44,205 bases of DNA from Stagnihabitans lacustris (GCF_025950525.1 NZ_JAPDGS010000015.1:1-44205), one strand, 5' to 3'; counted from the stretch's first letter, positions 17,170 through 26,017 are shown. Notes: generated by a model from the sequence alone, not told the origin. Program-made: numbers and translations.

Positions 17170-17801
17170 CAGGCGGACCTTTCGGGCCAATTGGCGAGGA
17201 CGAAGGCGGGCAGACGGGATTCGGCGGCCTTCGCGGCCGCGGCGAGTTCGAGGCGTTTCTTCAGCTTGACCTGGGGTAGAAGCAGGAAGATCGGCACCGT
17301 CGTCAGGCCGCGCCCTGTCTTGGACTTCGACGCGGTCGCGCGGCCCTTGGTATTGAGCCGCCCTTCCGTGACCAAAAGGCTCGGGCCCCGCGTCCGGTAG
17401 ACGAAGCGCAAGCGCAGCCCGGTCCGCCGTTCCCAGCCCAACGGTGTGATCCGCTTGTTGCCAAGACCCTTGGTGCCTGCGGCGGGAAGAGGGATCGCCA
17501 GCCAGAATCCGTCCTTCGACTGGATCAGCGCGCCTTGGTCGAAGGCGTCGACCACCTTCGACGCGTTGCTGTAGACCACCGCGGCGGCCCGAAGCGAGGT
17601 TCCGCCCTTGGGATAGACGGCGTTGCGGATCGTCCGGGCGAGGTTCGGGCCGAGCCCCGCCGCCGCGATCTGGCCGCGCCAGGCGGTCTTCAGGCCGTCG
17701 GCGGCGGCGGCGACGCCCTTCGTCACGGCGCGGCGGCCCTCCGGGATCGACGAGCTGACGATTTCAACGAAATCGCCCTGGACGGTGACGGAAAGCCTCA
17801 C
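17169..17801 (-). CDS. DUF6441-family head-tail/tail completion protein
   Basis: 210 aa with a GTG start at 17801 in a GTGA overlap with the preceding gene. LKTAWRGQIAAAGLGPNLARTIRN and the basic C-terminal half, rich in Lys/Arg with PIFLLLPQVKLKKRL, match the DUF6441 proteins found in many alphaproteobacterial phages between head-tail joining and tail genes. The exact role is unknown; by position it takes part in head-to-tail joining. Confidence 0.75.
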   Translation of the reverse strand: MRLSVTVQGDFVEIVSSSIPEGRRAVTKGVAAAADGLKTAWRGQIAAAGLGPNLARTIRNAVYPKGGTSLRAAAVVYSNASKVVDAFDQGALIQSKDGFWLAIPLPAAGTKGLGNKRITPLGWERRTGLRLRFVYRTRGPSLLVTEGRLNTKGRATASKSKTGRGLTTVPIFLLLPQVKLKKRLELAAAAKAAESRLPAFVLANWPERSA

Positions 17802-18112
17802 GGCGCCCGCGCCTCCGCTTCCCAGACCAGCCGCGTCGCATCCCGCGTTGGGGTGCCCTGAATTCGATAAACGACGCCGTCGACCTCGACCGTATCGCCC
17901 GCCGCGAAGGTCGGGGCATCGGCCGCCTGGATCGAAACCATCACGGTATCGCTGACGAAGCGGCTTTCGCCGAAGTTCTGCGTCCGGTCGGGCGCGGCCA
18001 GGACGACCCGGCAGGCGTTGCCGCCCCCCGCGCCGCCCGGCCGATAGAGCGCGTCCACCGCCAGCGTCCGATCCCGGAAGCTGGCGGCGACGGCGGCTGC
18101 GAAACCGGCCAT
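17798..18112 (-). CDS. Head-tail joining protein (FII-like)
   Basis: 104 aa from ATG 18112, five bases after the DUF2190 gene stop. MAGFAAAVAASFRDRTLAVDALYRPGG, TVMVSIQAADAPTFAAGDTVEVDGVVYRI is a small beta-rich protein of the size and order of lambda FII-like joining proteins, which connect filled heads to tails. Assignment rests on length, the GDxVxVDGxxYRI pattern and position after the decoration protein. Confidence 0.65.
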   Translation of the reverse strand: MAGFAAAVAASFRDRTLAVDALYRPGGAGGGNACRVVLAAPDRTQNFGESRFVSDTVMVSIQAADAPTFAAGDTVEVDGVVYRIQGTPTRDATRLVWEAEARAP

Positions 18113-18117
18113 GACGC

Positions 18118-18453
18118 TCAGTTGACCGAAGCGCCGTTCAGGCGGACACGGCCGGTCGTGCTGCCCGCGCCTCCCGCATCGACCTTGACCGCGGCGCCGA
18201 TGCGCTTGTTGGTCGAAGCCACGTTGGTGCAGGCGGTGCCGTTCCAATAGATCGCGTCGCCCAGCGCCCAGGCCTGCGAGCCGACCTTGGGCAGATCGAC
18301 GATCCCTTCGGTCAGGAAGGGGCCGTCGGCGCCGTTGGCGATATCCGCCTGAGCGACGCCGAAAAGCGAGCCGAACAGGACGCCTTGGCCGGAAACGACG
18401 GCCGAAGGTGCGGTCAGGACGACGATATCGCCCGTGCCGATGAAGTTCTTCAT
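18118..18453 (-). CDS. DUF2190 head decoration protein
   Basis: 111 aa. MKNFIGTGDIVVLTAPSAVVSGQ, LFGVAQADIANGADG and AWALGDAIYWN form the DUF2190 signature. These proteins sit on phage heads as decoration or cement subunits, comparable to lambda D in place although unrelated in name. It directly follows the capsid gene after a 109-bp gap. Confidence 0.85.
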   Translation of the reverse strand: MKNFIGTGDIVVLTAPSAVVSGQGVLFGSLFGVAQADIANGADGPFLTEGIVDLPKVGSQAWALGDAIYWNGTACTNVASTNKRIGAAVKVDAGGAGSTTGRVRLNGASVN

Positions 18454-18526
18454 TGGGGTTCTCCTGGGGTTTGGGGGGATTGCGGACCGGCGTCGGCCGA
18501 GCCCGGATCAGAAAGGGAAGGGCGAC

Positions 18527-18541
18527 GCGCGGGGTCCGCGC
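18527..18541 (-). terminator. Hairpin in capsid-DUF2190 gap
   Basis: Within the 109-bp gap 18454..18562 a 6-bp stem (GCGCGG / CCGCGC, 3-nt loop) lies downstream of the capsid stop. No T-run follows, so it could be an attenuator, an mRNA-stabilising end for the capsid transcript, or nothing. The rest of the gap holds only the ribosome-binding region of the next gene. Confidence 0.25.
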
Positions 18542-18562
18542 ATCGCTGGGGCGGCGCGTCGC

Positions 18563-20569
18563 TCAGACGCCGACGTTCTGGAACAGGCCGCGCCAGTCGA
18601 TCGCCTTGTAAGCGAAGTCGTGCCGGGCTTTGATTTCGATGCCGTCGACCTCGAACCCATTGCGGGTTTCGGTGTAGACGCCGTTGTTGCCTTCCAGGTA
18701 GCCGAACTCGACCGTGTCGATCCGCGACGGATCGGCGGCCAGGAACCAGGGCTTCGCGCCCGCGGCGGGCAGAAGCCGGGCTTCCTCGATGATTTCGAGG
18801 CGGTTGGCGAAGGCGTTCACCCCCGAAACCTGCGCCGGGGTGGTCTGGGTGACGTTCTTCCGGGCTTCGACCGCGCGCGTGCCCGGGGGCACGACGATAT
18901 AGCGCGGCTGGATCGCGATCAGGCGGCCTTCCAAGCCCTTCTGCTTGGCGTAAAGCTCGTAAGCCTCGGTCAGCGAGGTTTCCGAAATCGCCGCCGCCGT
19001 GCCGAGGTTGCCGTGGGTCGCGTGGAAGAGCGCGACGGCGTCGCCCATCGTCGGGTTCCCGGTCAGGATCGAATAGACCAGGTCGGATTCCAGGTCGGCG
19101 GCCGAGGCGCCGAAGGCCGCCGGGATGCGGGCGAAGGCGTTCAGGTCGTCGTTGATGATGGTTTGGCGGGTGATCCCGATGATACGGCCATAGGTCGCCA
19201 GCGCATAGGTTTCCTTGCCTTCGCCGATCGTCCCGTAGGTGAACTCGCCGGATTCCGGCACCTTCAACAGGTCCGGCGCGCCGCCGAGTTGCGTGCGCTG
19301 CACCGTCTTGAAGTCGGGAATCGAGACCTGCCGCGCCCAGGCGGTGAAGGTCCGGGGCGTCGAGTCGTAGCCCTGGCGCAGGGTCTTGTTCGCAACGTTC
19401 GCCAGGATCGACGGGAAGTCCGAGGTCGAATGGAGCCCGACGTCGGCGCGCAGGCTCAGCGCCGCCCCGGCCAGTTCCATCTTCGACATGCCGCGGGTGT
19501 TCGTCCCGCGCCGTTCGAGGGAGAAGCGGGCCATTTCCATCAGCGTCATGCCGCGGAATTCGCGAGCATTGCCGTCCAGCGCGTTCTGCGCGGGGGCATG
19601 GCGGTGCATCAGGGCGGCGGTCAGGGCATCGCGGAAGCCGATATCCGTCGCCGACGGGCCGCCCGCTTGGGCGGGCACGGTCTCGGCGCCGCGGGTCGTC
19701 GGGTTCTGCGACGCCAGGCGATCGAGGATCGCCGAGCGCGCCGCGTCCAGGTCGACGCCGCGCGCGATTAGGTCGGCCCCGAAATCGGCCGGCAGGGCGT
19801 GGCGCTGGCAAAGGTTCAGGATATCGGCCGTGCGACGGCGCTCTTCGGCGCGGATCGCGTCGGCCTGGCCCGCGGCCTCGGTCGGGGCCGCAGCCGCGGC
19901 GGGGGTGGGCTCGTTGCCCGGCAGGGTCGTGGTTTCGGGGTCCATCTGGAGTCCTTTCAGGTTGTCCGCGCGAACGGCGGCGATGGGCGCTTGAGCCCGT
20001 TGCAGGATGCACGGGGCGAGGCGGGTCTTGGCGGAAGGGTCGGAACGGATCGTCGCGCCGGGATCGGCGGGCATGGCGACCGCGGAAACCTCCATCGGTT
20101 CCCAGTCGACGGCCCGCCAAAGCTCGCGCTGGCCTTCGACCTTGGTGATTTCGTAACGATGCACGCGGTAGCCGACCGAGACGAAGCGGACGGACTTTTC
20201 GAGGATGCGTTGGACCAGGTCGGCCGCGTCGGCGGCCGCGGTCAATTGGATCGTGGCAAAGCCCTGGCCACCGTCGATATGGGCGGAACCAGGGACAACG
20301 GAGCCCAAGACGGAGCCCAGCGACCAGCCGTTGTGGCTGTCGAGGAAGGGCGCGCCGTCGTTCATGCGGCCCATGCGGACCGCGGCCCGACTTACGACCA
20401 GTTCTTCGTCGTATTCCACGACGTCGGACCAGCCTTCCCAGCGTTGGCGCTGGATGATCGCGCCGGTCGTCCAGACGATTTCGACGGTGCGGGCGGCGGG
20501 ATCGACGCTTTCGGCGCGCACCGACGCGGCCCGCCCGATCAGGGGCAGGGCAAGGGTTTCGGGGGGCAT
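18563..20569 (-). CDS. Prohead protease / major capsid protein fusion
   Basis: 668 aa from ATG 20569, four bases after the portal stop. Residues 1-~190 are an HK97-type (U35) prohead protease with His in FLDSHNG and Ser in SVRFVSVGYRV. The region ~209-330 is polar, Glu/Ala-rich and helical (RAEERRRTADIL, LDAARSAILDRL), like a scaffold or delta domain. From about 350 on comes the capsid fold of the Mu-like major capsid family (ATYGRIIGITRQTIINDD, FGYLEGNNGVYTETRNGFEVDGIEIKARHDF). Such fusions are annotated in several alphaproteobacterial phages. An internal ATG at codon 209 with its own ribosome-binding site may give a separate scaffold-capsid product. Confidence 0.9.
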   Translation of the reverse strand: MPPETLALPLIGRAASVRAESVDPAARTVEIVWTTGAIIQRQRWEGWSDVVEYDEELVVSRAAVRMGRMNDGAPFLDSHNGWSLGSVLGSVVPGSAHIDGGQGFATIQLTAAADAADLVQRILEKSVRFVSVGYRVHRYEITKVEGQRELWRAVDWEPMEVSAVAMPADPGATIRSDPSAKTRLAPCILQRAQAPIAAVRADNLKGLQMDPETTTLPGNEPTPAAAAAPTEAAGQADAIRAEERRRTADILNLCQRHALPADFGADLIARGVDLDAARSAILDRLASQNPTTRGAETVPAQAGGPSATDIGFRDALTAALMHRHAPAQNALDGNAREFRGMTLMEMARFSLERRGTNTRGMSKMELAGAALSLRADVGLHSTSDFPSILANVANKTLRQGYDSTPRTFTAWARQVSIPDFKTVQRTQLGGAPDLLKVPESGEFTYGTIGEGKETYALATYGRIIGITRQTIINDDLNAFARIPAAFGASAADLESDLVYSILTGNPTMGDAVALFHATHGNLGTAAAISETSLTEAYELYAKQKGLEGRLIAIQPRYIVVPPGTRAVEARKNVTQTTPAQVSGVNAFANRLEIIEEARLLPAAGAKPWFLAADPSRIDTVEFGYLEGNNGVYTETRNGFEVDGIEIKARHDFAYKAIDWRGLFQNVGV
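19943..19957 (-). promoter_or_regulatory. Internal ribosome-binding site and start in capsid fusion gene
   Basis: On the minus strand AAAGGA is followed six bases later by an in-frame ATG (19945..19943, codon 209, protein MDPETTTLP). It lies exactly at the protease-to-scaffold boundary. This resembles lambda, where the Nu3 scaffold starts inside gene C. Initiation here would give a 460-residue scaffold-capsid protein in excess of the protease form. Confidence 0.5.
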
Positions 20570-20573
20570 CGGA

Positions 20574-22103
20574 TCACTCCTGTTGCGGTTGAGGCGGCGA
20601 TTGGCCGGGGTCGGTCGGTTGGACGTTGCCGCCCTTCGAAACCTTCCGGGGGTCGCTGTCGAAGACGAGGCCCAGCGCGTCGGTTTCCGCCGCATGGGCC
20701 GCCCATTCTTCGACGACGGCGCGGGGGTCATAACCGCGCTTGGCGATCATCTGCTGCGGCGAGGCGAAGCCCGCGCGGGTTTCAAGAAGGTCGGCTTGGA
20801 CGTCTTGCAGCGGGTTGACCATTTCGAAGCGCGGTGGCGCCCATTCGGCGGGGACGACGGCGTCGACCGGGATCAGGCCGGCCAATTGGCAGGCTTCGAC
20901 GAACCAGGCCCAGACCGGCTCGCAGAACATCGGAATCACGGTTTGCCATTGCAGCTGCTCGACCATGCGGCGGAATTCGTTGAGCCCGACGCGGCTGGAC
21001 GAGAAGTTGTTTTGGCTGAGGTCGCCGGTCATCAGCGCGTAAGGCACCCGGAAGCCCGCCGCTATCATGCCCATTTGCACTCGGTTCCATTCGTAGATTC
21101 CGGCGGTCGACGCCGGTTGGTTGAACTTGATATCCTTTCCGCCCCGGGCATAGGCGATCAGCCCCGGCTCGAACTGTTCGACCTGGTTGCCCTGGCTGTC
21201 CTGGACGACCGGGGCGACGGAATTCTGGGTCTCGTCGTCGCCGAAGACGATCCCGACGAGGCAAGCTTCAGTCTTCTTCCGCACCAGTTCGGCTTGCTGC
21301 CAATCGCCCAGGTCGCGCAGCGCCACGACGGCCGGGGCCGCCCAGGGCACGCCCCGGTTCTGGACCCTTTGGCGTTCGAACATGTGAAGGACGCGGTCGG
21401 TGCCGATCCGCTCGGACCGGAATCCGTTGGTGAACATCATCCGGTTGCTGCCCGGGTGGTTCGGGAACATCCAATAGCCGATCCGGCGCCCGGCGGCGTC
21501 GTATTCGATCCCTTGGTCGGTATAGCCGCCGACCGGGCTATAGATCGCCCGGCCGTCGTCGAGGTGGTCGATTTCCCGAAGCTGAATCTTCAAGGGCACC
21601 GCGGCGCCGGGCGCGACGATCTTCAGCCCAAGGATATCGCCGGATTCGACCATTTCGCGGACGGCGAGGTTCTGAAGCCCATAAAAGTCGGTCAGCCCGT
21701 AGAAATCGCAGGACCGCGCGAAGGCGGTCCAGAGTTTGTCGACTTTGCGGTTCAGCGTCCGGTTCCCCGATGCCGCCCGGGGGCGGATGCCGGGGCCGAT
21801 GATGTTGTTGACCAGAACCTGAACCGCTTGGGCGGCCAAGGCGTTGTTCCGAACCAAGTCGCGCGAGCGGGCCCGCAGCGGCGCGGAGGCGGCCGCGATT
21901 TCGGCGTCGGCCGAGGCATTGGCCGAAGACCAGTTGCCCGTCAGGCGGCCCGCCTTGCCGCCCTCGTAACCGCGCCGCAGGTTGGCGATGGCGACACGGG
22001 CGGCATAGCGTTTCGCGGCCGAGGCGGGCGAGACGGCCGCCAGGGCTCGATCGAAGAAGCCCCAGGGCACCTCGGGCGCGGCGGAAGACGTGCGGCGGTC
22101 CAT
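20574..22103 (-). CDS. Portal protein (lambda gpB family)
   Basis: 509 aa. Features of the Phage_portal_2 family: RSRDLVRNNALAAQAVQVLVNNIIGPGIRPRA near residue 80, LREIDHLDD, VLHMFERQRVQNRGVPWAAPA, and the ALMTGDLSQNNFSSSRVGLNEFRR segment around 370. It forms the dodecameric DNA gate at one capsid vertex. The start shares one base with the gpW-like stop. The C-terminus is Pro/Gln-rich. Confidence 0.95.
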   Translation of the reverse strand: MDRRTSSAAPEVPWGFFDRALAAVSPASAAKRYAARVAIANLRRGYEGGKAGRLTGNWSSANASADAEIAAASAPLRARSRDLVRNNALAAQAVQVLVNNIIGPGIRPRAASGNRTLNRKVDKLWTAFARSCDFYGLTDFYGLQNLAVREMVESGDILGLKIVAPGAAVPLKIQLREIDHLDDGRAIYSPVGGYTDQGIEYDAAGRRIGYWMFPNHPGSNRMMFTNGFRSERIGTDRVLHMFERQRVQNRGVPWAAPAVVALRDLGDWQQAELVRKKTEACLVGIVFGDDETQNSVAPVVQDSQGNQVEQFEPGLIAYARGGKDIKFNQPASTAGIYEWNRVQMGMIAAGFRVPYALMTGDLSQNNFSSSRVGLNEFRRMVEQLQWQTVIPMFCEPVWAWFVEACQLAGLIPVDAVVPAEWAPPRFEMVNPLQDVQADLLETRAGFASPQQMIAKRGYDPRAVVEEWAAHAAETDALGLVFDSDPRKVSKGGNVQPTDPGQSPPQPQQE

Positions 22104-22312
22104 TAGCCCCTCCGAAAGCTTGCGAAGCGGGCGACGGGGGCGGCCTGGCCCGACGTCCCGGCCGCCAGTTCCGCTTCGACGGTCCGAATCCGACGGAGAA
22201 GATCGTCGCCGCTCGGATACATGACCTCCCGCCCGTCGGGCATGCGGACGCGAAGCGTGCCCGCCGCATAGGCTTCCTTCAGCGCGTCGAGGTCAGCTTG
22301 CGTCCAGGCCAT
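22103..22312 (-). CDS. gpW-like head-tail connector
   Basis: 69 aa. TQADLDALKEAYAAGTLRVRMPDGREVMYPS, LLRRIRTVEAEL is the gpW pattern of helix, beta hairpin and helix. gpW plugs the portal after packaging and provides the docking site for the tail joining proteins. It lies between terminase and portal as in lambda (A-W-B order). Confidence 0.9.
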   Translation of the reverse strand: MAWTQADLDALKEAYAAGTLRVRMPDGREVMYPSGDDLLRRIRTVEAELAAGTSGQAAPVARFASFRRG

Positions 22313-22313
22313 C

Positions 22314-24332
22314 CTAAAACCACTTTCCGCGCCGCGGCCCCAGCCATCCGGCGGGTTTCGGCGCTGCTTGCGTGTTGCGGGGCGGGGCCAAGTTCGTGCG
22401 CCCCGCCGGTTCGATTTCTTCCAACCCGGCCGTCGGCGCGGGGTCGAGTTGCATTTCCATCTGCTCCCACCGCGGTTCGTCCCAGCGGTCGAGGCCCATT
22501 AGCCAGGCGGCGGCGCGGGCATAGACCCGGCAGTCCAGCCCTTCGTTGCGGTCGCGCGTCTTCTGCCATTCCAGCTTCGGGAAGCCGTGGCGTGTCTTGA
22601 TCGTGATCAGCTGCTCGGCGGTCAGTTGCCGGACCCATTCCGAGGTGATCCCGCGCGGGATATGGACGTAACCGGCAGGCCAGGCGCCCCCGGCGCCCAG
22701 TTCCTCGTCGGTCGGCGGGGCAAGGCGCAGGAAGCGGTAGGTCTCGGACTTGAACACCGAAACCGCGACCTTCCAAAGCTGGACACCGCGCCGTATTTTC
22801 CGGCCGCGTTCGGTCACTTCGACGAAGGTCGGCCCGTCGACCGGGCTGGATCGGTCGAACCCGCCCACGCCCTTTACCGCCAGGACCTGGCCCCGGCCTT
22901 GCGCCCGGACCCAGGAATAGACCGCATCCGTCGTCACGCCGTCGCCGCTGTCGATCGCAAGACGCGCCAGGCCCATGCGTTGCCCGCCGGGATGGGGCCA
23001 GGTCTGGCCGAGAACTTCCGTCAGCTTTTCCCAGGTCGCCGGATTGGCGATTTCGCCTTCCACGACGATATGGTCGACCAGCCACGACTGCAGATTCCGG
23101 CCCCAACCCCAGACGTCGACTTCGATCCGCCCTTCGCGCTGGACGTCGGCCCCGGCCGTCAAGACCAGCACCCCTTCGGGCACTTGGCCGAGTTGCCAAG
23201 GCTCGCGCCGTTCGTAAAGACGCTGCCAATCCGGCGCTTCGCCGCGTTCCTGCCAGCTTTCGCCGAGGATCGTGTTCTTCAGCGTCTTCAGGGCCGCATC
23301 GTTGCCTTGGGCGGCCTCCCAGGATCGGGCGATTTCTTCCCAGGACAACCAGCCCAGCGGCGAATAGAGCCCGGAGATATGGAACCCGACCACACCCGAG
23401 GCGCGGGCCGCTTCGATCTGGTCGGCAGGGGCAGTCGGGAGCCATCCGGCCCCGTTGGCCTCCGCCATCATCCAGGGCTTGTGCCGTTCTTCGATCGGTT
23501 CGTCGCAGGCTTCGCAGATATACCGGGCGCGGTCGGGCAAGCCCTTCGGCCAGCGCAGCCGTTCGAACTTCAGCCATTGCAGCGCACCGCAATGCGGGCA
23601 GGGGACGTGATACCGCTGCTGGTCCGACACTTCGAACTCCCGCTCGATCCGGCTGACGCCCTTTACGGTCGGCGTCGAGGCCAGAAACATCTTCGACCGA
23701 TGGCCGAAGCTGATCGTCCGGGCCTCGGCCAGGGTGATCGGATCGCCCTCGCCGTCGACGTCGCCCGGATAGGCGTCGACCTCGTCCAAGAAGACCCAGC
23801 GCGCGGGCATCGACCGCAACCCGACCGCCGAATTCGCGCCGGTCAGAACGAACTGGCCGCCCGGAAACCGCTTCGACAGGATCGTGTTTCCCGAGTCCCG
23901 CGACCGCGCAGGCATCACCAGGGCCCGCAACTCGCCGCTTTCTTCGATCAGCGGGTCGATCCGCTGCTGGGAAAGCCGTTTCGCCAAGTCCGTCGTCGGT
24001 TGGACCGCCAGAAACGGCCCCGGCGCCCGGTGCATCACATAGCCGATCCAGTTGTTCCCGGCTTCCGTCGCGCCGACCTGCGCCGCCTTCATGAAGACGA
24101 CCCGCCGGGCCGAATGCGCGGGCGACAGCGCGTCCATGATCGCCTTGAGATAGGGCGTCCGGGCCGTCCGATAGGGCCCGGCCTCCGAAGCCCCGCGCGA
24201 CGACAGGATGCGGTGCCGATCCGCCCATTCCGAAACCGTCTGGACCGGATCGGGGGCGAGTCCCGAAAGCCAGGCGGCGCGGATTTCGTCCGCGCCGTCG
24301 TAGTCAGCGAAGTTCAACCCGGATCTCCGCAA
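22314..24332 (-). CDS. Terminase large subunit (GpA family)
   Basis: 672 aa. ATP-driven packaging motor with nuclease activity. Walker-A-like VVFMKAAQVGATE (about 78-90), Walker B WVFLDEVDAY (about 180), and the adjacent GpA signatures RTISFGHRSKMFLASTPT are visible. A four-cysteine zinc-knuckle-like pair (CPHCG, CEACDE) lies near 225-265. The nuclease half includes AIDSGDGVTTDAVYSW. The start is uncertain: TTG 24332 gives the full family N-terminus (29-bp overlap with the small subunit), TTG 24317 is an alternative. GpA-type terminases usually act at a cos site, which I could not locate. Confidence 0.95.
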   Translation of the reverse strand: MRRSGLNFADYDGADEIRAAWLSGLAPDPVQTVSEWADRHRILSSRGASEAGPYRTARTPYLKAIMDALSPAHSARRVVFMKAAQVGATEAGNNWIGYVMHRAPGPFLAVQPTTDLAKRLSQQRIDPLIEESGELRALVMPARSRDSGNTILSKRFPGGQFVLTGANSAVGLRSMPARWVFLDEVDAYPGDVDGEGDPITLAEARTISFGHRSKMFLASTPTVKGVSRIEREFEVSDQQRYHVPCPHCGALQWLKFERLRWPKGLPDRARYICEACDEPIEERHKPWMMAEANGAGWLPTAPADQIEAARASGVVGFHISGLYSPLGWLSWEEIARSWEAAQGNDAALKTLKNTILGESWQERGEAPDWQRLYERREPWQLGQVPEGVLVLTAGADVQREGRIEVDVWGWGRNLQSWLVDHIVVEGEIANPATWEKLTEVLGQTWPHPGGQRMGLARLAIDSGDGVTTDAVYSWVRAQGRGQVLAVKGVGGFDRSSPVDGPTFVEVTERGRKIRRGVQLWKVAVSVFKSETYRFLRLAPPTDEELGAGGAWPAGYVHIPRGITSEWVRQLTAEQLITIKTRHGFPKLEWQKTRDRNEGLDCRVYARAAAWLMGLDRWDEPRWEQMEMQLDPAPTAGLEEIEPAGRTNLAPPRNTQAAPKPAGWLGPRRGKWF

Positions 24333-24930
24333 GCTCGCCCAAGTGCAGCCGAAGGTGGGCGTCGAGAACCTGCTCCATGCGGTGCGGGTCGATCCCCAAT
24401 TCGGCGGCCATCGTCGCCGCCACGCGCGGCGGCCAGCCGATCCAGGCGTCGCGCTCGCGCCGGGCGAGGTCGAAGACCGATGCCGTCGCCCTGGCGCGGT
24501 CGACGAGTTCCCCCTTCATCTTCCCAAGACGCACTTTGGCGGTTTGGGCCTTGATCACCTCGTTCGCCATTCGGGCGCGCAGAAAAGAAACCTGACCGCC
24601 TTCAGCCTCCCCGGGCTCTGCCGGTTCGACCGGCGCCCCGGCTTCCGACAAGGTGTCGTTGACCGCCGCAATGGCGGCGCGAGGCACCGGCTTCAAGCCC
24701 AGTTCGGCCTTCGCCGCCGCCGTGCCCTTGGCGGTGGACCCGGCCAATTGGCGGGCATGGATTCCGCGTTGCTTCGTCGGATCGGTCTTCGCGTCCCATT
24801 GGGCGTCGGCCTTGTCGGCGTCGATCGACCCGTCGGCTTCCGGCGTGATCCGCCCCGAAGCAATGGCTTTCGCCACGGCCGTATGGCTCACCCCGCGATG
24901 CGCGGCGTATTGGCGGCGCGAGAGGCCCAT
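24304..24930 (-). CDS. Terminase small subunit (Nu1-like)
   Basis: 208 aa. The N-terminus (LSRRQYAAHRGVSHTAVAKAIASGRI) is a winged-HTH of the type found in Nu1-like small terminases, which bind the packaging site. The C-terminal half is helical (ANEVIKAQTAKVRLGKMKGELVDRA, then GWPPRVAATMAAELG) and should assemble the subunit and bind GpA. First gene of the late leftward operon; the 97-bp gap upstream (24931..25027) separates it from the divergent 25028 gene and should hold promoters for both, although no clear -35/-10 pair stood out. Confidence 0.85.
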   Translation of the reverse strand: MGLSRRQYAAHRGVSHTAVAKAIASGRITPEADGSIDADKADAQWDAKTDPTKQRGIHARQLAGSTAKGTAAAKAELGLKPVPRAAIAAVNDTLSEAGAPVEPAEPGEAEGGQVSFLRARMANEVIKAQTAKVRLGKMKGELVDRARATASVFDLARRERDAWIGWPPRVAATMAAELGIDPHRMEQVLDAHLRLHLGELAEIRVELR

Positions 24931-25027
24931 ACCGAAGTTTTCTCCACTTTTACAGCGTGTTAGAAGTTGCTCTTTGCCTTTTGCTCCCCACTGTCAGAGC
25001 CATTCCGACACCCCGAAAGGAGCAAAG

Positions 25028-25240
25028 ATGAAACGCGAACCCACCGGCCACGAGACCGCTTGCCTCGCGAAAGCCGACCATTTCGTCGCCGTCCGCGGCC
25101 GCAAACCGACCGACCGCGTCCGCGCCCGGTTCGACCGGATGGACCAGGCCGAAGCCTTCGCCGCCGAGTTCAGCGACCGCCGCACCATGATCTACGCCGT
25201 CACGGCCGAAGGCCGCGCCGCCCACATCAAGAACGCCTGA
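25028..25240 (+). CDS. Hypothetical protein, 70 aa
   Basis: Begins at ATG 25028 after an excellent ribosome-binding site (AAAGGAG, 5-6 bases upstream). Charged, no membrane segment, no cysteine motif except one Cys near the start. Segments FVAVRGRKPTDRVRARFDRMDQAEAFAAEF and TMIYAVTAEGRAAHI suggest a small alpha/beta fold. I do not recognise it. It is transcribed against the main leftward operons, one of three such genes in 25.0-26.0 kb, so it may be an independently expressed accessory (moron-like) gene. Confidence 0.7.
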   Translation: MKREPTGHETACLAKADHFVAVRGRKPTDRVRARFDRMDQAEAFAAEFSDRRTMIYAVTAEGRAAHIKNA

Positions 25241-25242
25241 AA

Positions 25243-25560
25243 GTGGGCCCTGATGTTGAACCTTTTGACCGCGCCGAGCTGACGACCTTGAGCCAGGCCT
25301 TGACGGAAGAACCGCTGGGCCGCCTGGCGACTTTCGAAAAGACCGCAACCCGGTTCCGTCGCCTTCTCGCTGCCGGGATCGGGGAGGATCGGTGCGCCGT
25401 CGTCGCTTCGAAGCTTGCCCATTCGGAAGACCTAGAAACCGCGCAGGATCGCTGGAAGGCGATCCTCGAAGAGCACGACAGGCAGAAGCGCCAACCAAAC
25501 AGTGCTTTCCATATCTTCCTTGCGGGGAAGCCTCCGTTCCCGGCAAAATCGGGCTCTTAG
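25243..25560 (+). CDS. Hypothetical protein, 105 aa
   Basis: GTG start at 25243, two bases after the preceding stop, so probably cotranslated. Mostly helical: LTTLSQALTEEPLGRLATFEKTATRFRRLLAAGI, VVASKLAHSEDLETAQDRWKAILEEHDRQ. The C-terminus is AFHIFLAGKPPFPAKSGS. No known domain recognised. Base composition is still GC-rich like the phage, unlike the next gene. Confidence 0.6.
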   Translation: MGPDVEPFDRAELTTLSQALTEEPLGRLATFEKTATRFRRLLAAGIGEDRCAVVASKLAHSEDLETAQDRWKAILEEHDRQKRQPNSAFHIFLAGKPPFPAKSGS

Positions 25561-25633
25561 ACGCGACTTCGAAAGTTTCCCATTTGATTCTCTGAGCGTC
25601 GACAGGGGGTCGTGAGCAAAAAGGTCCAAAGTG

Positions 25634-26017
25634 ATGTGTGGATGCAATAAGAATCAGACGCCTATCTCTGTTTTTGAGTCTTTGGTCGCTGCCGGTTCCA
25701 ATTTTCGGAGCGAAGAGGTCAAGGGAATTGGGTTGTTTGTGGTTCCCGCGCCTGAGAAGGGAATTTTGGAATACCGAACTGTCTATGTGGAAGGAATATC
25801 TTACTCTGAATGTGTGAAGAGGGGCAGTCACTGTGAAGTCTTTCAGTGGCTGCCGCTGGGAGTGAAGATTGTCCACAACGAAAAGTCGTTCACCGTCAAT
25901 AGCTTGAAAGAGTTCGAGACTATGGAAGGGTTCGACTGTAATGACTCGTGCCGAGGCGGCTGTCCGATGGGCTGCACCTGCTTTGGGAACGACGTTTGGT
26001 GCAGAAGGAATAATTGA
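25634..26017 (+). CDS. Cysteine-rich hypothetical protein in AT-rich DNA
   Basis: 127 aa from ATG 25634 (GTG 25631 possible). Ten-odd cysteines: MCGC at the N-terminus, two in the middle (SECVKRGSHC), and a dense C-terminal cluster (DCNDSCRGGC, GCTCFG, WC). The spacing suggests a metal site or disulphide knot; no signal peptide is evident. Codon use and base composition are clearly more AT-rich than every neighbour, pointing to recent acquisition. Its last ~98 bp lie antisense to the extended 3' end of the PLP-enzyme gene. I do not recognise the family. Confidence 0.6.
   Translation: MCGCNKNQTPISVFESLVAAGSNFRSEEVKGIGLFVVPAPEKGILEYRTVYVEGISYSECVKRGSHCEVFQWLPLGVKIVHNEKSFTVNSLKEFETMEGFDCNDSCRGGCPMGCTCFGNDVWCRRNN

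Noticed and set aside
24931..25027. Possible cos site upstream of the small terminase gene
   Set aside because: GpA-type terminases suggest a cos site near here, but no nicking-site dyad or repeated binding sites could be recognised.
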